This document shows, piece by piece, positions 1 to 5,250 of a stretch of DNA of 8,968 nucleotides. Each line of letters begins with the position of its first letter. The first letter of the stretch is position 1. The position numbers and the translations under genes were made by a program. Source of the stretch: Pseudomonadota bacterium (GTDB lineage Bacteria; Pseudomonadota; Alphaproteobacteria; Rhizobiales; Hyphomicrobiaceae); NCBI GenBank assembly GCA_023416575.1, contig JAEZHL010000152.1:1-8968 (forward strand), written 5' to 3'. Under the pieces are notes generated by a model. That model searched no databases. It was given only the letters and a program-made list of their open reading frames with translations, and had not been told where the DNA came from.

Positions 1-2
1 CG

Positions 3-245
3 ACCCTTGATCCCGGGTTGCTGTCAAAACTGCTCACCGCGCGTCTCGATGAGGCCGACGGCGCGGAGCTGCAGGAGGTGGCGGGCCTCTTGTTCGGGGC
101 GGCGGAGTTTCCGGGCCCCTCGCCTCGGCCGCATGCTTCGGGCGATCGGTCTGAGGTCATGCGGCAGCTGATGGATTCAGACCGCTTCCGGTCCGCCCTC
201 GGCCGCATCGCCGCCGCCTATGACGGTGGCCACATCATGGATTGA
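3..245 (+). CDS. 3' end of an unrecognised protein gene (partial)
   Basis: The frame is open from the left edge of the window to a TGA at 243-245, giving the last 80 residues of a longer or edge-starting protein. Codon third positions are mostly G or C, as in the other genes, so I take it as truly coding. The visible part is acidic and Ala/Leu/Gly-rich at first (helical pattern around DEADGAELQEVAGLLFG), then has a Pro-rich linker and a final helix-like stretch ending in YDGGHIMD. There is no signal peptide, membrane segment or motif I can assign to a family. A TTG lies at 18-20, but nothing marks it as the start and the frame continues upstream. The gene is convergent with lolD, so it is not part of the minus-strand cluster. 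In many Rhizobiales dnaE follows lolD; this is on the wrong strand and does not look like DnaE. Function unknown. Confidence 0.6.
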   Translation, partial: TLDPGLLSKLLTARLDEADGAELQEVAGLLFGAAEFPGPSPRPHASGDRSEVMRQLMDSDRFRSALGRIAAAYDGGHIMD

Positions 246-293
246 CCGTGAGCGTGTCAGGGTCGGGAATTTCTCTGATCCGTCGGGGGACCG

Positions 294-311
294 CCGGGTC
301 GGAAAACCCGG
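294..311. terminator. weak hairpin between convergent genes, possible terminator
   Basis: CCGGGT (294-299) can pair with ACCCGG (306-311) around a 6-nt CGGAAA loop, in the 93-nt gap between the convergent stop codons of the left-edge gene and lolD. There is no run of T on either strand after the stem, so it does not meet the usual rule for an intrinsic terminator. Only its position suggests a role in stopping transcription from either side. Confidence 0.2.
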
Positions 312-338
312 GCACCCCGCATCTGCCCCCGCAGGCCG

Positions 339-1049
339 CTAGAACACCGCTCCCGGCGCGATCTCGACCAGCACGCCGTTCTCGAGCCGCAGCACGCGAT
401 GCATGCGGGCTGCCAGCTCCATGTTGTGGGTGGCGATGAGGGCCGCGACGCCGGTGCGCACCACGAGTTCGATCAGCTCTGTGAACACATGCTCCGCCGT
501 GCTGGGATCGAGGTTGCCGGTCGGCTCGTCGGCCAGGAGCAACTTCGGCGAGTTCGCCAGAGCCCGGCAGATGGCTGTCCGCTGCTGCTCGCCGCCGGAC
601 AGCTCCGCCGGCCGGTGATCGAGGCGCTGGCCGAGCCCCAGGGCAGCCAGCATGTCGCGCGCGCGCGCCTCGGCCTGCCGGCGCGAGCGGCCACGGATCA
701 ACTGCGGAATGACGACGTTTTCCAGCGCCGAGAATTCCGGCAGCAGCTGGTGGAACTGGTAGACGAACCCCATGCTGGCCCGCCGCACCCGCGTGCGCTC
801 GGTATCCGACATGCGGGAGCAGTCCTGGCCGTCGATCATCACGCGGCCGCTGTCCGGCGACTCGAGCAGCCCCGCGATGTGCAGCAATGTCGACTTGCCG
901 GCGCCGGAAGGACCGACGAGCGCCACCGCCTCCCCGGGATAAAGCTCGGCCTGCGCACCGGCGAGCACGCGGATCTCGCGCCCGCCCTGCCGGTAGGTGC
1001 GGGTCAGCGCAGAAAGCTGCAGCACCGGCCTGTGGCTCATCTCCTGCAC
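339..1049 (-). CDS. lolD: Lipoprotein-releasing system ATP-binding protein LolD
   Basis: ABC ATPase that powers release of outer-membrane lipoproteins from the inner membrane to the periplasmic carrier LolA. It acts on the cytoplasmic face as a dimer bound to the LolC/E-type permease. The 236-residue product has the complete ATPase set: Walker A GPSGAGKST (46-54), Q-loop Gln98 in YQFHQLLPEFSALENV (a LolD/MacB-like stretch), signature LSGGEQQR (150-157), Walker B LLLADEP (170-176) followed by TGNLD, and switch His208 in ATHN. Length is normal for LolD. Start choice: GTG at 1049 has GGGGG four bases upstream; ATG at 1040 (residue 4) is the alternative, but its AGGAG directly abuts the start codon. 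The lolC stop lies 10 nt upstream, so the two are almost certainly cotranscribed. MacB-type ATPases are close relatives, but the adjacent permease settles the assignment. Confidence 0.95.
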   Translation of the reverse strand: MQEMSHRPVLQLSALTRTYRQGGREIRVLAGAQAELYPGEAVALVGPSGAGKSTLLHIAGLLESPDSGRVMIDGQDCSRMSDTERTRVRRASMGFVYQFHQLLPEFSALENVVIPQLIRGRSRRQAEARARDMLAALGLGQRLDHRPAELSGGEQQRTAICRALANSPKLLLADEPTGNLDPSTAEHVFTELIELVVRTGVAALIATHNMELAARMHRVLRLENGVLVEIAPGAVF

Positions 1050-1059
1050 GGAACCCCCA

Positions 1060-2334
1060 TCATTCGTATCTCAGCGCCTCGACGGGATCGAGGCGGGACG
1101 CCCGCCAGGATGGGTAAAGCGTCGCCAACAGCGACAGCACCAGCGCCATGACGACGATCGAGGCCGTCTCACCCACGTCGATGTCTGCGGGAAGCCGCGA
1201 GAGATAATAGACGGTCGGATCCATCAGCGTCGTGCCGGTCATCCACTGCACGAATTGGCGGATGCTTTCGATGTTGAGGCAAAAAATGACGCCGATGATC
1301 AGCCCGGCCAGCGTGCCCACGACACCGATCGACGCCCCGGTGATCAGAAAAACCCGCATCATGGCACCCTTCGTGGCGCCCATGGTGCGCAAAATGGCAA
1401 TGTCGCGCCCCTTGTCCTTCACCAGCATCATCAGCCCAGAGATGATGTTGAGCGCGGCCACGATTACGATCAGCGACAGGATGATGAACATCACCGTGCG
1501 CTCCACCTCGAGCACGGTGAAGAAGGTCTGATTGCGCTGGCGCCAATCCGTAATGGTGAAGCCCTCACCCAGGGCCGCGCGCATTGTCTCCATGTACTCG
1601 TCGATCCGCTCCGGGTCCTTGACCATGACCTCGAGAACGTCGACCTGATCGCCGCGGGAGAAGTACCGCTGCGCCTCGGCCAGCGGCATGAACAGCATGG
1701 TGCGGTCGTACTCGGCCATCCCCATCTCGAAGATGGCGACGATCGGGTAGTGCTTCGTGCGCGGCGCGGTGCCGAATGGCGTCGAACTCCCTCGCGGCGA
1801 CACGAGCGTCACCGCATCGCCGAGCCGCAAGCCGAGTGAGTTCGCCAGCCGGCTGCCGACCGCGACCCCCTGCTGACCGTCGAAGCCCTGCAGGCTGCCC
1901 TGGATGACGTTATTGAACACCAGCGGCAGCGAGGTCAGCCCTTCCTCCGAGATGCCGCGCACGTAGGCACCCAGGGCCTGCACCGGCGAGGACACCATCA
2001 CCTGGCCCTCGATCAGCGGCACGACGTGCGTGACGCCGGTCGCCCGCTGCAGCCGACGCGTGACATCGGGGTAATCGTTGAGCGGCCCCGTGCCCGCCAT
2101 CTTGTAGACGACGGCGTGGCCGTTGATGCCGAGGATCTTCTCGAACAGCTGATTGCGGAAGCCGTTCATAACGGCCATCACGATGATCAGCGTGGCGACG
2201 CCGAGCAGGATGCCGACGAACGAGAAGCCAGCGATGACCGAGATGAAGCCTTCCTTGCGGCGGGCCCTGAGATAACGCAGAGCCAGCATCCACTCGAATG
2301 GCGAGAAGGGCCGCGTGTCCACCGAGCTTTTCAT
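1060..2334 (-). CDS. lolC: Lipoprotein-releasing system permease, LolC/LolE (LolF-like) family
   Basis: Inner-membrane permease of the Lol complex, which extracts mature lipoproteins and passes them to LolA. The product has 424 residues. A short cytoplasmic N-terminus (PFEWMLALRYLRARRKEGF, about 12-30) leads into TM1 (about 33-56, then MNGFR). A large periplasmic MacB_PCD-type domain (about 60-275) follows, then an FtsX-type core with three membrane helices (about 282-305, 328-353, 389-408). The cytoplasmic loop KDKGRDIAILRTMGAT (306-321) is the typical coupling region for the ATPase, and the C-terminus RASRLDPVEALRYE is typical of the family. Start: ATG at 2334 fits the family N-terminus and follows GAGGG-rich sequence; the open frame upstream looks non-coding. 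Only one permease gene is present, which fits the two-component LolDF arrangement known in alphaproteobacteria; I cannot tell a LolC label from LolE or LolF by eye. It sits between proS and lolD in one transcription direction. Confidence 0.93.
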   Translation of the reverse strand: MKSSVDTRPFSPFEWMLALRYLRARRKEGFISVIAGFSFVGILLGVATLIIVMAVMNGFRNQLFEKILGINGHAVVYKMAGTGPLNDYPDVTRRLQRATGVTHVVPLIEGQVMVSSPVQALGAYVRGISEEGLTSLPLVFNNVIQGSLQGFDGQQGVAVGSRLANSLGLRLGDAVTLVSPRGSSTPFGTAPRTKHYPIVAIFEMGMAEYDRTMLFMPLAEAQRYFSRGDQVDVLEVMVKDPERIDEYMETMRAALGEGFTITDWRQRNQTFFTVLEVERTVMFIILSLIVIVAALNIISGLMMLVKDKGRDIAILRTMGATKGAMMRVFLITGASIGVVGTLAGLIIGVIFCLNIESIRQFVQWMTGTTLMDPTVYYLSRLPADIDVGETASIVVMALVLSLLATLYPSWRASRLDPVEALRYE

Positions 2335-2420
2335 GCCCTCTGCCCTCCCGCTGCCGAACCCGGCCGCCCGCGCCACCGATCTCGCGACGCCATCGTTGTG
2401 GAAGCACCCATGCCGCGCAT
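2331..2420 (-). CDS. candidate 29-codon ORF between proS and lolC
   Basis: ATG at 2420-2418 is preceded by AGGAG (2430-2426) at a 5-nt spacing, and that ribosome site begins 4 nt after the proS stop. The frame runs 29 codons to a TGA at 2333-2331, which overlaps the lolC ATG (2334-2332) as ATGA, a classic arrangement for coupled translation. The predicted peptide is basic, rich in Gly, Arg and Ala (MRGMGASTTMASRDRWRGRP at its start), with no membrane segment. Codon choice is not clearly gene-like (several GGG, AGG, CGA, ACA). It may be a leader peptide that feeds ribosomes to lolC, a remnant of an older lolC N-terminus shifted out of frame, or chance. Confidence is low because it is short and unsupported by homology. 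Confidence 0.35.
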   Translation of the reverse strand: MRGMGASTTMASRDRWRGRPGSAAGGQRA

Positions 2421-2434
2421 CGGCGCTCCTGAAA

Positions 2435-3781
2435 TCAGGCCAGCATGCGCTGGCTGCGGACGACATCGATGACGCGCGCCACGGCCGCCTCCAGAGGCAG
2501 GCTCTCCCGCTCGCCACTCTGACGATGCTTGAGCTCCACCTCGCCGCTCTTCAGGCCCTTGGGGCCGATGATCAGCTGATAGGGCAGCCCGATCAGGTCC
2601 ATGGTCGCGAACTTCGCTCCCGGTCGCTCGTCGGTGTCGTCGTAAAGGGTCTCGATCCCGGCATTGGCGAGCTGCTCGTAGGCCTTCCTGCAAGCCTCAT
2701 CCGTCGCCGCATCGCCCGCCTTCAGGTTGATGAGGCCAACCTCAAAAGGTGCCACGGGAACTGGCCAGACGATTCCGGCATCGTCGTGACAAGCCTCGAT
2801 GATGGCCCCGACGAGGCGCGACACGCCAACGCCGTAGGATCCCATCTGGATGGTGACCATCTTCCCGTCCGGCCCCTGCACGCGGCAGTCCATCGGCTCC
2901 GAATACTTCGTACCGAAGAAGAAGATGTGGCCGACCTCGATGCCGCGCGCCGTCACCTGCCTGTCGGCCGGCACCTCGCGCGCGAAGCGCTCCGGATCGT
3001 GCTTCTCGTCAGTGGCGGCGTAAAGCGAGGTCCATGCCTTGACGATGGGCTCCAGGTCCCCATCGAAATCCGTGTCGGCCGCAGGAATGGCGCCCTCGAG
3101 CAGTCCCTTGTCGCAGAAGACCTGGCTCTCGCCCGTGTCGGCGAGGATGATGAACTCGTGGCTCAGATCGCCACCGATCGGCCCTGCCTCGGCCGCCATG
3201 GGGATCGACTGCAGACCCATGCGGGCGAAGGTGCGCAGGTAGGCCGTAAACATGCGGTTGTAGGCGAGCCGGCCCGCCTCCGGAGTCAGGTCGAACGAAT
3301 AGGCGTCCTTCATCAGGAACTCGCGGCCGCGCATGACGCCGAAACGGGGACGGATCTCGTCCCGGAACTTCCACTGGATGTGGTAGAGGTTGCGCGGCAG
3401 ATCCTTGTAGCTGCGGACAGCCTCGCGGAAGATCTGCGTGATGAGCTCCTCGTTCGTCGGACCATAGAGCATCTCGCGCTCATGCCGATCGACGATCCGC
3501 AGCATCTCCTTGCCATAGGCCTCGTAGCGGCCCGACTGGCGCCAAAGATCCGCCGACTGAATGGTCGGCATCAGGACCTCGATGGCCCCGGCGCGGTTCT
3601 GCTCCTCGCGCACGATCTGCTCGATCTTCGTCAGGACACGCAGGCCGATCGGCAGCCATGAATAGATGCCGGCACTGGCCTGCCGGATCATGCCGGCCCG
3701 CAGCATCAGCTGATGGGAGATGATCTCTGCTTCCTTGGGCGTCTCGCGAAGTACGGGAAGGAAGTAGCGGGAGAGGCGCAT
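2435..3781 (-). CDS. proS: Proline--tRNA ligase (compact form lacking the INS editing domain)
   Basis: Class II aminoacyl-tRNA synthetase that charges tRNA-Pro with proline in the cytoplasm. The 448-residue product starts MRLSRYFLPVLRETPKEAE, the usual N-terminus of this family. Visible motifs: the motif 1 region SAGIYSWLPIGLRVL (36-50), the proline-binding GPTNEE (107-112), motif 2 with YHIQWKFRDEIRPRFG and RGREFLMKDAYSF (133-163), GTKYSEPM (290-297), and motif 3 MGSYGVGVSRLVGA (313-326). A C-terminal anticodon-binding domain (about 342-448, VAPFEVGLINLK onward) follows. The roughly 180-residue insertion (INS) editing domain found between motifs 2 and 3 in E. coli ProS (572 residues) is absent, as is normal in alphaproteobacteria, so Ala-tRNA-Pro clearance would need a separate enzyme. 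No good Shine-Dalgarno precedes the ATG at 3781 (CGTCCC lies just before it). A 650-nt gap upstream suggests its own promoter; lolC and lolD follow downstream. Confidence 0.97.
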   Translation of the reverse strand: MRLSRYFLPVLRETPKEAEIISHQLMLRAGMIRQASAGIYSWLPIGLRVLTKIEQIVREEQNRAGAIEVLMPTIQSADLWRQSGRYEAYGKEMLRIVDRHEREMLYGPTNEELITQIFREAVRSYKDLPRNLYHIQWKFRDEIRPRFGVMRGREFLMKDAYSFDLTPEAGRLAYNRMFTAYLRTFARMGLQSIPMAAEAGPIGGDLSHEFIILADTGESQVFCDKGLLEGAIPAADTDFDGDLEPIVKAWTSLYAATDEKHDPERFAREVPADRQVTARGIEVGHIFFFGTKYSEPMDCRVQGPDGKMVTIQMGSYGVGVSRLVGAIIEACHDDAGIVWPVPVAPFEVGLINLKAGDAATDEACRKAYEQLANAGIETLYDDTDERPGAKFATMDLIGLPYQLIIGPKGLKSGEVELKHRQSGERESLPLEAAVARVIDVVRSQRMLA

Positions 3782-3929
3782 GGGACGAGGACCGGATCGG
3801 TTGAACGGGACGGGGCGGACTTTGTGGTGACACGTACCCGGCAGCCTCAAGGCGCCGCAACACGTGCGTCTGTCGGCACGAGGAATGCACCTTGCGGGCT
3901 CATAGCCGGTTCTGCCGGCCGAAGCAATG

Positions 3930-3955
3930 AGATGCCTAAGATGCCCAATATTTTA
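3930..3955 (-). promoter_or_regulatory. AT-rich -10-like patch with 9-bp-period direct repeat upstream of proS
   Basis: On the minus strand TAAAAT (3955-3950) resembles a -10 box and lies about 170 nt upstream of the proS ATG, in the most AT-rich part of the gap. No good -35 lies 16-18 bp further upstream; a TTGCCA occurs but at 28 bp. Immediately downstream, on the plus strand, AGATGCC occurs twice (3930-3936 and 3939-3945), 9 bp apart, which could be a protein-binding site. The evidence is weak: only sequence resemblance and position. Confidence 0.2.
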
Positions 3956-3974
3956 GCTCAGTGCACGATCGCTC

Positions 3975-4006
3975 GGCTGCTGTTGGCAATTTCTTGCTCA
4001 GCAGTC
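3975..4006 (+). other. hairpin at the centre of the foldback
   Basis: GGCTGCTG (3975-3982) pairs with CAGCAGTC (3999-4006), and GGCAA (3985-3989) pairs with TTGCT (3994-3998), with a 2-nt TT bulge and a TTTC tetraloop. That is 13 pairs, two of them G-U as read on the plus strand (3976/4005 and 3985/3998). Read on the minus strand these two would be A-C mismatches, so if this is an RNA, the plus strand folds better. Confidence 0.35.
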
Positions 4007-4161
4007 ATCGAAAGCCGTGACAGATGGCCGCGAGTTGGCTATGGTCGGGGCGTCAAGATGGGGTCTAAGCCGGAACTTAACCGGCTATGCGCCCAAGTCT
4101 AGGGAAGGGAAGTCGCGAGCCGCCATGGCCACCGCGCCCTGCGGCCTGAAACACCATCCGG

Positions 4162-4183
4162 CACATCCTGTTGGCGGGATGTG
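4162..4183 (+). other. 9-bp hairpin with TTGG loop
   Basis: CACATCCTG (4162-4170) pairs with CGGGATGTG (4175-4183) around a TTGG tetraloop, with one U-G pair (4169/4176) as read on the plus strand. No T-run follows, so it does not look like a terminator. It lies between the foldback and the larger hairpin at 4225-4260. Confidence 0.35.
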
Positions 4184-4224
4184 GGTTCACCGTCGCCGGA
4201 GGAAAAGTTCTGAAGATTGTGAGC

Positions 4225-4260
4225 GCGAAAGAGCGAGGTCGTCCAGCCTTGCTCTTTCGC
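4225..4260 (+). other. strong 15-bp hairpin, possible structured RNA element
   Basis: GCGAAAGAGC (4225-4234) and GCTCTTTCGC (4251-4260) are perfect reverse complements. The stem continues inward for five more pairs (GAGGT with GCCTT, two G-U pairs at 4235/4250 and 4239/4246), leaving a 6-nt CGTCCA loop. As plus-strand RNA it is an unbroken 15-bp stem; as minus-strand RNA it has two A-C mismatches. There is no T-run after it on either strand, so an intrinsic terminator is unlikely. It is the most stable local structure seen in the window. Confidence 0.45.
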
Positions 4261-4390
4261 ATGCGTGCGAGCCAACGCCGCTGCTGTAAAGCCGAGATGA
4301 TCAGCTTCGCGAAGGCAACCGCCCTCGCCCTTCAAGCGCGGCCAGCAGGCAATCGCCGGGAGCTACGGTCGCGGTAAGTTGCGCCGCTGT

Positions 4391-4404
4391 GCGGTAATCA
4401 CCGC
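4391..4404 (-). terminator. small hairpin just after the DUF1467 stop
   Basis: GCGGT (4391-4395) pairs with ACCGC (4400-4404) around a 4-nt loop, 27 nt beyond the stop of the minus-strand DUF1467 gene. No T-run follows on the minus strand (ACAGCGG comes next), so this is at best a weak termination or mRNA 3'-end structure. Confidence 0.15.
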
Positions 4405-4431
4405 GGGCAAGTCACGCCAATGGACGTCAAC

Positions 4432-4689
4432 TCACGGGAATCCGGGCAAGCTGTCGAGCGTCACCAGCCGGTAGACGATCACGACCCAAACCAGCCCGAA
4501 CACCGCAGCTGCCACCACCGAATTGAGCGCCAGGATCCGCAGCAGCCTTGGCGCGGCCGGCGCGCTCTCTGGCGTCCCCGGCACGACGGTGCCCTCCTCG
4601 CCCTGTGTGCGCACTCCGATCGGCAGCACCGCGAACAATACGGTCCACCAGATGATGAAGTAGAGCGCCAACCCCAGAGTGAGACTCAT
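4432..4689 (-). CDS. DUF1467 family small membrane protein
   Basis: The 85-residue protein matches the DUF1467 pattern I know from alphaproteobacteria. TM1 (about 5-24) contains YFIIWWTVLFAVLPIGVRTQ and is followed by a short loop EEGTVVPGTPESAPAAPRLL (31-50). TM2 (about 53-74, LALNSVVAAAVFGLVWVVIV) follows, then a short tail. The conserved points are the YF-IWW start, the LP-GVRTQ exit of TM1 and the PGTPESAP loop. ATG at 4689 has AGGGA at a 6-nt spacing. The gene begins 24 nt after the mce stop, so the two are probably cotranscribed. Function is unknown; the conserved position between mce and proS is the only hint. A larger overlapping frame (150 codons) on the same strand is Arg/Gly-rich and is a shadow. 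Confidence 0.88.
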   Translation of the reverse strand: MSLTLGLALYFIIWWTVLFAVLPIGVRTQGEEGTVVPGTPESAPAAPRLLRILALNSVVAAAVFGLVWVVIVYRLVTLDSLPGFP

Positions 4690-4713
4690 ACCGTTTCCCT
4701 TCTTCCCCGTCGC

Positions 4714-5118
4714 TCAGGCCTGCTCCAGCTCGACGAGCGTCCCGAGGAAGTCCTTCGGATGCAAGAACAGCACGGGCTTGCCATGCGCGCCGATCTTCGG
4801 CTCGCCGTCGCCCAGCACGCGCGCGCCACTGGCCTTCAGCCGGTCGCGCGCCGCGATGATATTGTCCACCTCGTAGCAAACGTGGTGGATGCCGCCCTCA
4901 GGGTTCCGCTCGAGAAACTTCGCGATCGGCGAGTCACTCCCCAGCGGGTGCAGCAGCTCGACCTTTGTGTTGGGCAGCGTGATGAACACCACCGTCACCC
5001 CGTGTGCCGGCTGCGGCAGCGGCGCCGATACCTCCGCGCCGAGCGTGTCACGATAGGTCGCCACGGCGGCATCGAGGTCCCTGACAGCGATAGCCACATG
5101 GTTCAGGCGGCCAATCAT
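4714..5118 (-). CDS. mce: Methylmalonyl-CoA epimerase (VOC fold)
   Basis: Interconverts (2S)- and (2R)-methylmalonyl-CoA between propionyl-CoA carboxylase and methylmalonyl-CoA mutase, as needed for propionate use and for the ethylmalonyl-CoA pathway. The 134-residue product has two vicinal-oxygen-chelate halves: LNHVAIAVRDLDAAVATYRD near the N-terminus and GIHHVCYEVDNI in the middle, then HPKDFLGTLVELEQA at the end. Likely metal ligands are His7, Glu54 (the position often Gln/Glu), His79 and Glu130. An oddity: residue 38 is Ala in PQPAHGV where the family usually has Glu (PEHG or PEQG); that Glu is a proposed catalytic base in the Propionibacterium enzyme. ATG at 5118 has AGGGAA at a 7-nt spacing; longer in-frame starts give unrelated sequence. 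The DUF1467 gene follows; rnj lies 132 nt upstream. Confidence 0.93.
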   Translation of the reverse strand: MIGRLNHVAIAVRDLDAAVATYRDTLGAEVSAPLPQPAHGVTVVFITLPNTKVELLHPLGSDSPIAKFLERNPEGGIHHVCYEVDNIIAARDRLKASGARVLGDGEPKIGAHGKPVLFLHPKDFLGTLVELEQA

Positions 5119-5170
5119 GGCGATGTTCCCTGATGAGGACTGTTCAAGAGGTCTTTGTTGCCGACAAACC

Positions 5171-5190
5171 CGCGGTCCTCGTGAACCGCG
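5171..5190 (-). terminator. GC-rich hairpin between rnj and mce, weak terminator candidate
   Basis: CGCGGT (5171-5176) pairs with ACCGCG (5185-5190) around an 8-nt loop. On the minus strand the stem is followed by GGTTTGT, a poor T-run. It lies 61 nt after the rnj stop and 53 nt before the mce start, a sensible place for attenuation between the two genes, but the tail is too short to be confident. Confidence 0.25.
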
Positions 5191-5250
5191 CACCGCATGA
5201 CTCGCGCTCGTGCCTCAGCCCAGGCGTGAGCTGCGCCAGCCGTGCGTTCC

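Larger units (their letters stand above)
3891..4098. repeat. imperfect ~208-bp foldback with inverted-repeat ends
   Basis: CATAGCCGGTT (3901-3911) is perfectly complementary to AACCGGCTATG (4079-4089), 167 bp apart. Beyond one mismatch the match continues outward with GGGC (3896-3899) against GCCC (4091-4094), and with a 2-nt gap the CTTG/CAAG ends also match, giving arms of about 20 bp. Inward, co-linear shorter pairings can be drawn: 3915-3919 with 4069-4073, 3940-3946 with 4048-4054 (one G-U), and 3954-3957 with 4038-4041. A hairpin sits almost exactly at the centre (3975-4006). No clear target-site duplication flanks the ends and no transposase is present. It could be a MITE-like element, a structured RNA or a cruciform; the short inner pairings could be chance. 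Confidence 0.45.
3782..4431. other. 650-nt gap with no convincing gene; structured
   Basis: This lies between the proS start and the DUF1467 stop. Open frames on both strands are short, mostly start at TTG, lack ribosome sites, and give Arg/Ser/Ala-rich translations resembling no family. No tRNA T-loop (GGTTC followed by an acceptor) and no signature I know of RNase P RNA, tmRNA, or TPP, cobalamin or glycine riboswitches was seen. What it does hold is listed separately: a foldback with matching ends (3891-4098), a hairpin near its centre, two more hairpins on the right, a 9-bp-period direct repeat beside an AT-rich patch, and a small hairpin just after the DUF1467 stop. In relatives I recall DUF1467 and proS lying close together, so the gap may be an insertion or a long proS leader. 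Confidence 0.6.

Noticed and set aside
399..1151. 250-codon plus-strand ORF over lolD
   Set aside because: Antisense shadow of lolD, rich in His/Arg/Gln with no recognisable domain.
2315..3661. 448-codon plus-strand ORF antisense to proS
   Set aside because: Same effect: it mirrors proS, has low-complexity composition and no ribosome site, while the opposite strand encodes an unmistakable ProRS.
3713..4102. 129-codon plus-strand ORF running from proS antisense into the gap
   Set aside because: Begins inside proS on the opposite strand, with no ribosome site and no recognisable domain.
4305..4314. CTTCGCGAAG perfect palindrome
   Set aside because: A 10-bp palindrome alone in GC-rich DNA is unremarkable, and nothing around it suggests an operator.
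4099..4335. 78-codon minus-strand ORF in the large gap
   Set aside because: TTG start, no ribosome site, composition unlike neighbours and no family resemblance.
3782..4431. tRNA, tmRNA, RNase P RNA, SRP RNA or known riboswitch in the gap
   Set aside because: No T-loop/acceptor pairing, no hallmark motifs of these RNAs were seen on either strand.
5115..5198. 27-codon minus-strand ORF ending in an ATGA overlap with the mce start
   Set aside because: It resembles the lolC small ORF, but its ATG lacks a good Shine-Dalgarno, and the mce start has its own AGGGAA at proper spacing inside it. Probably chance.
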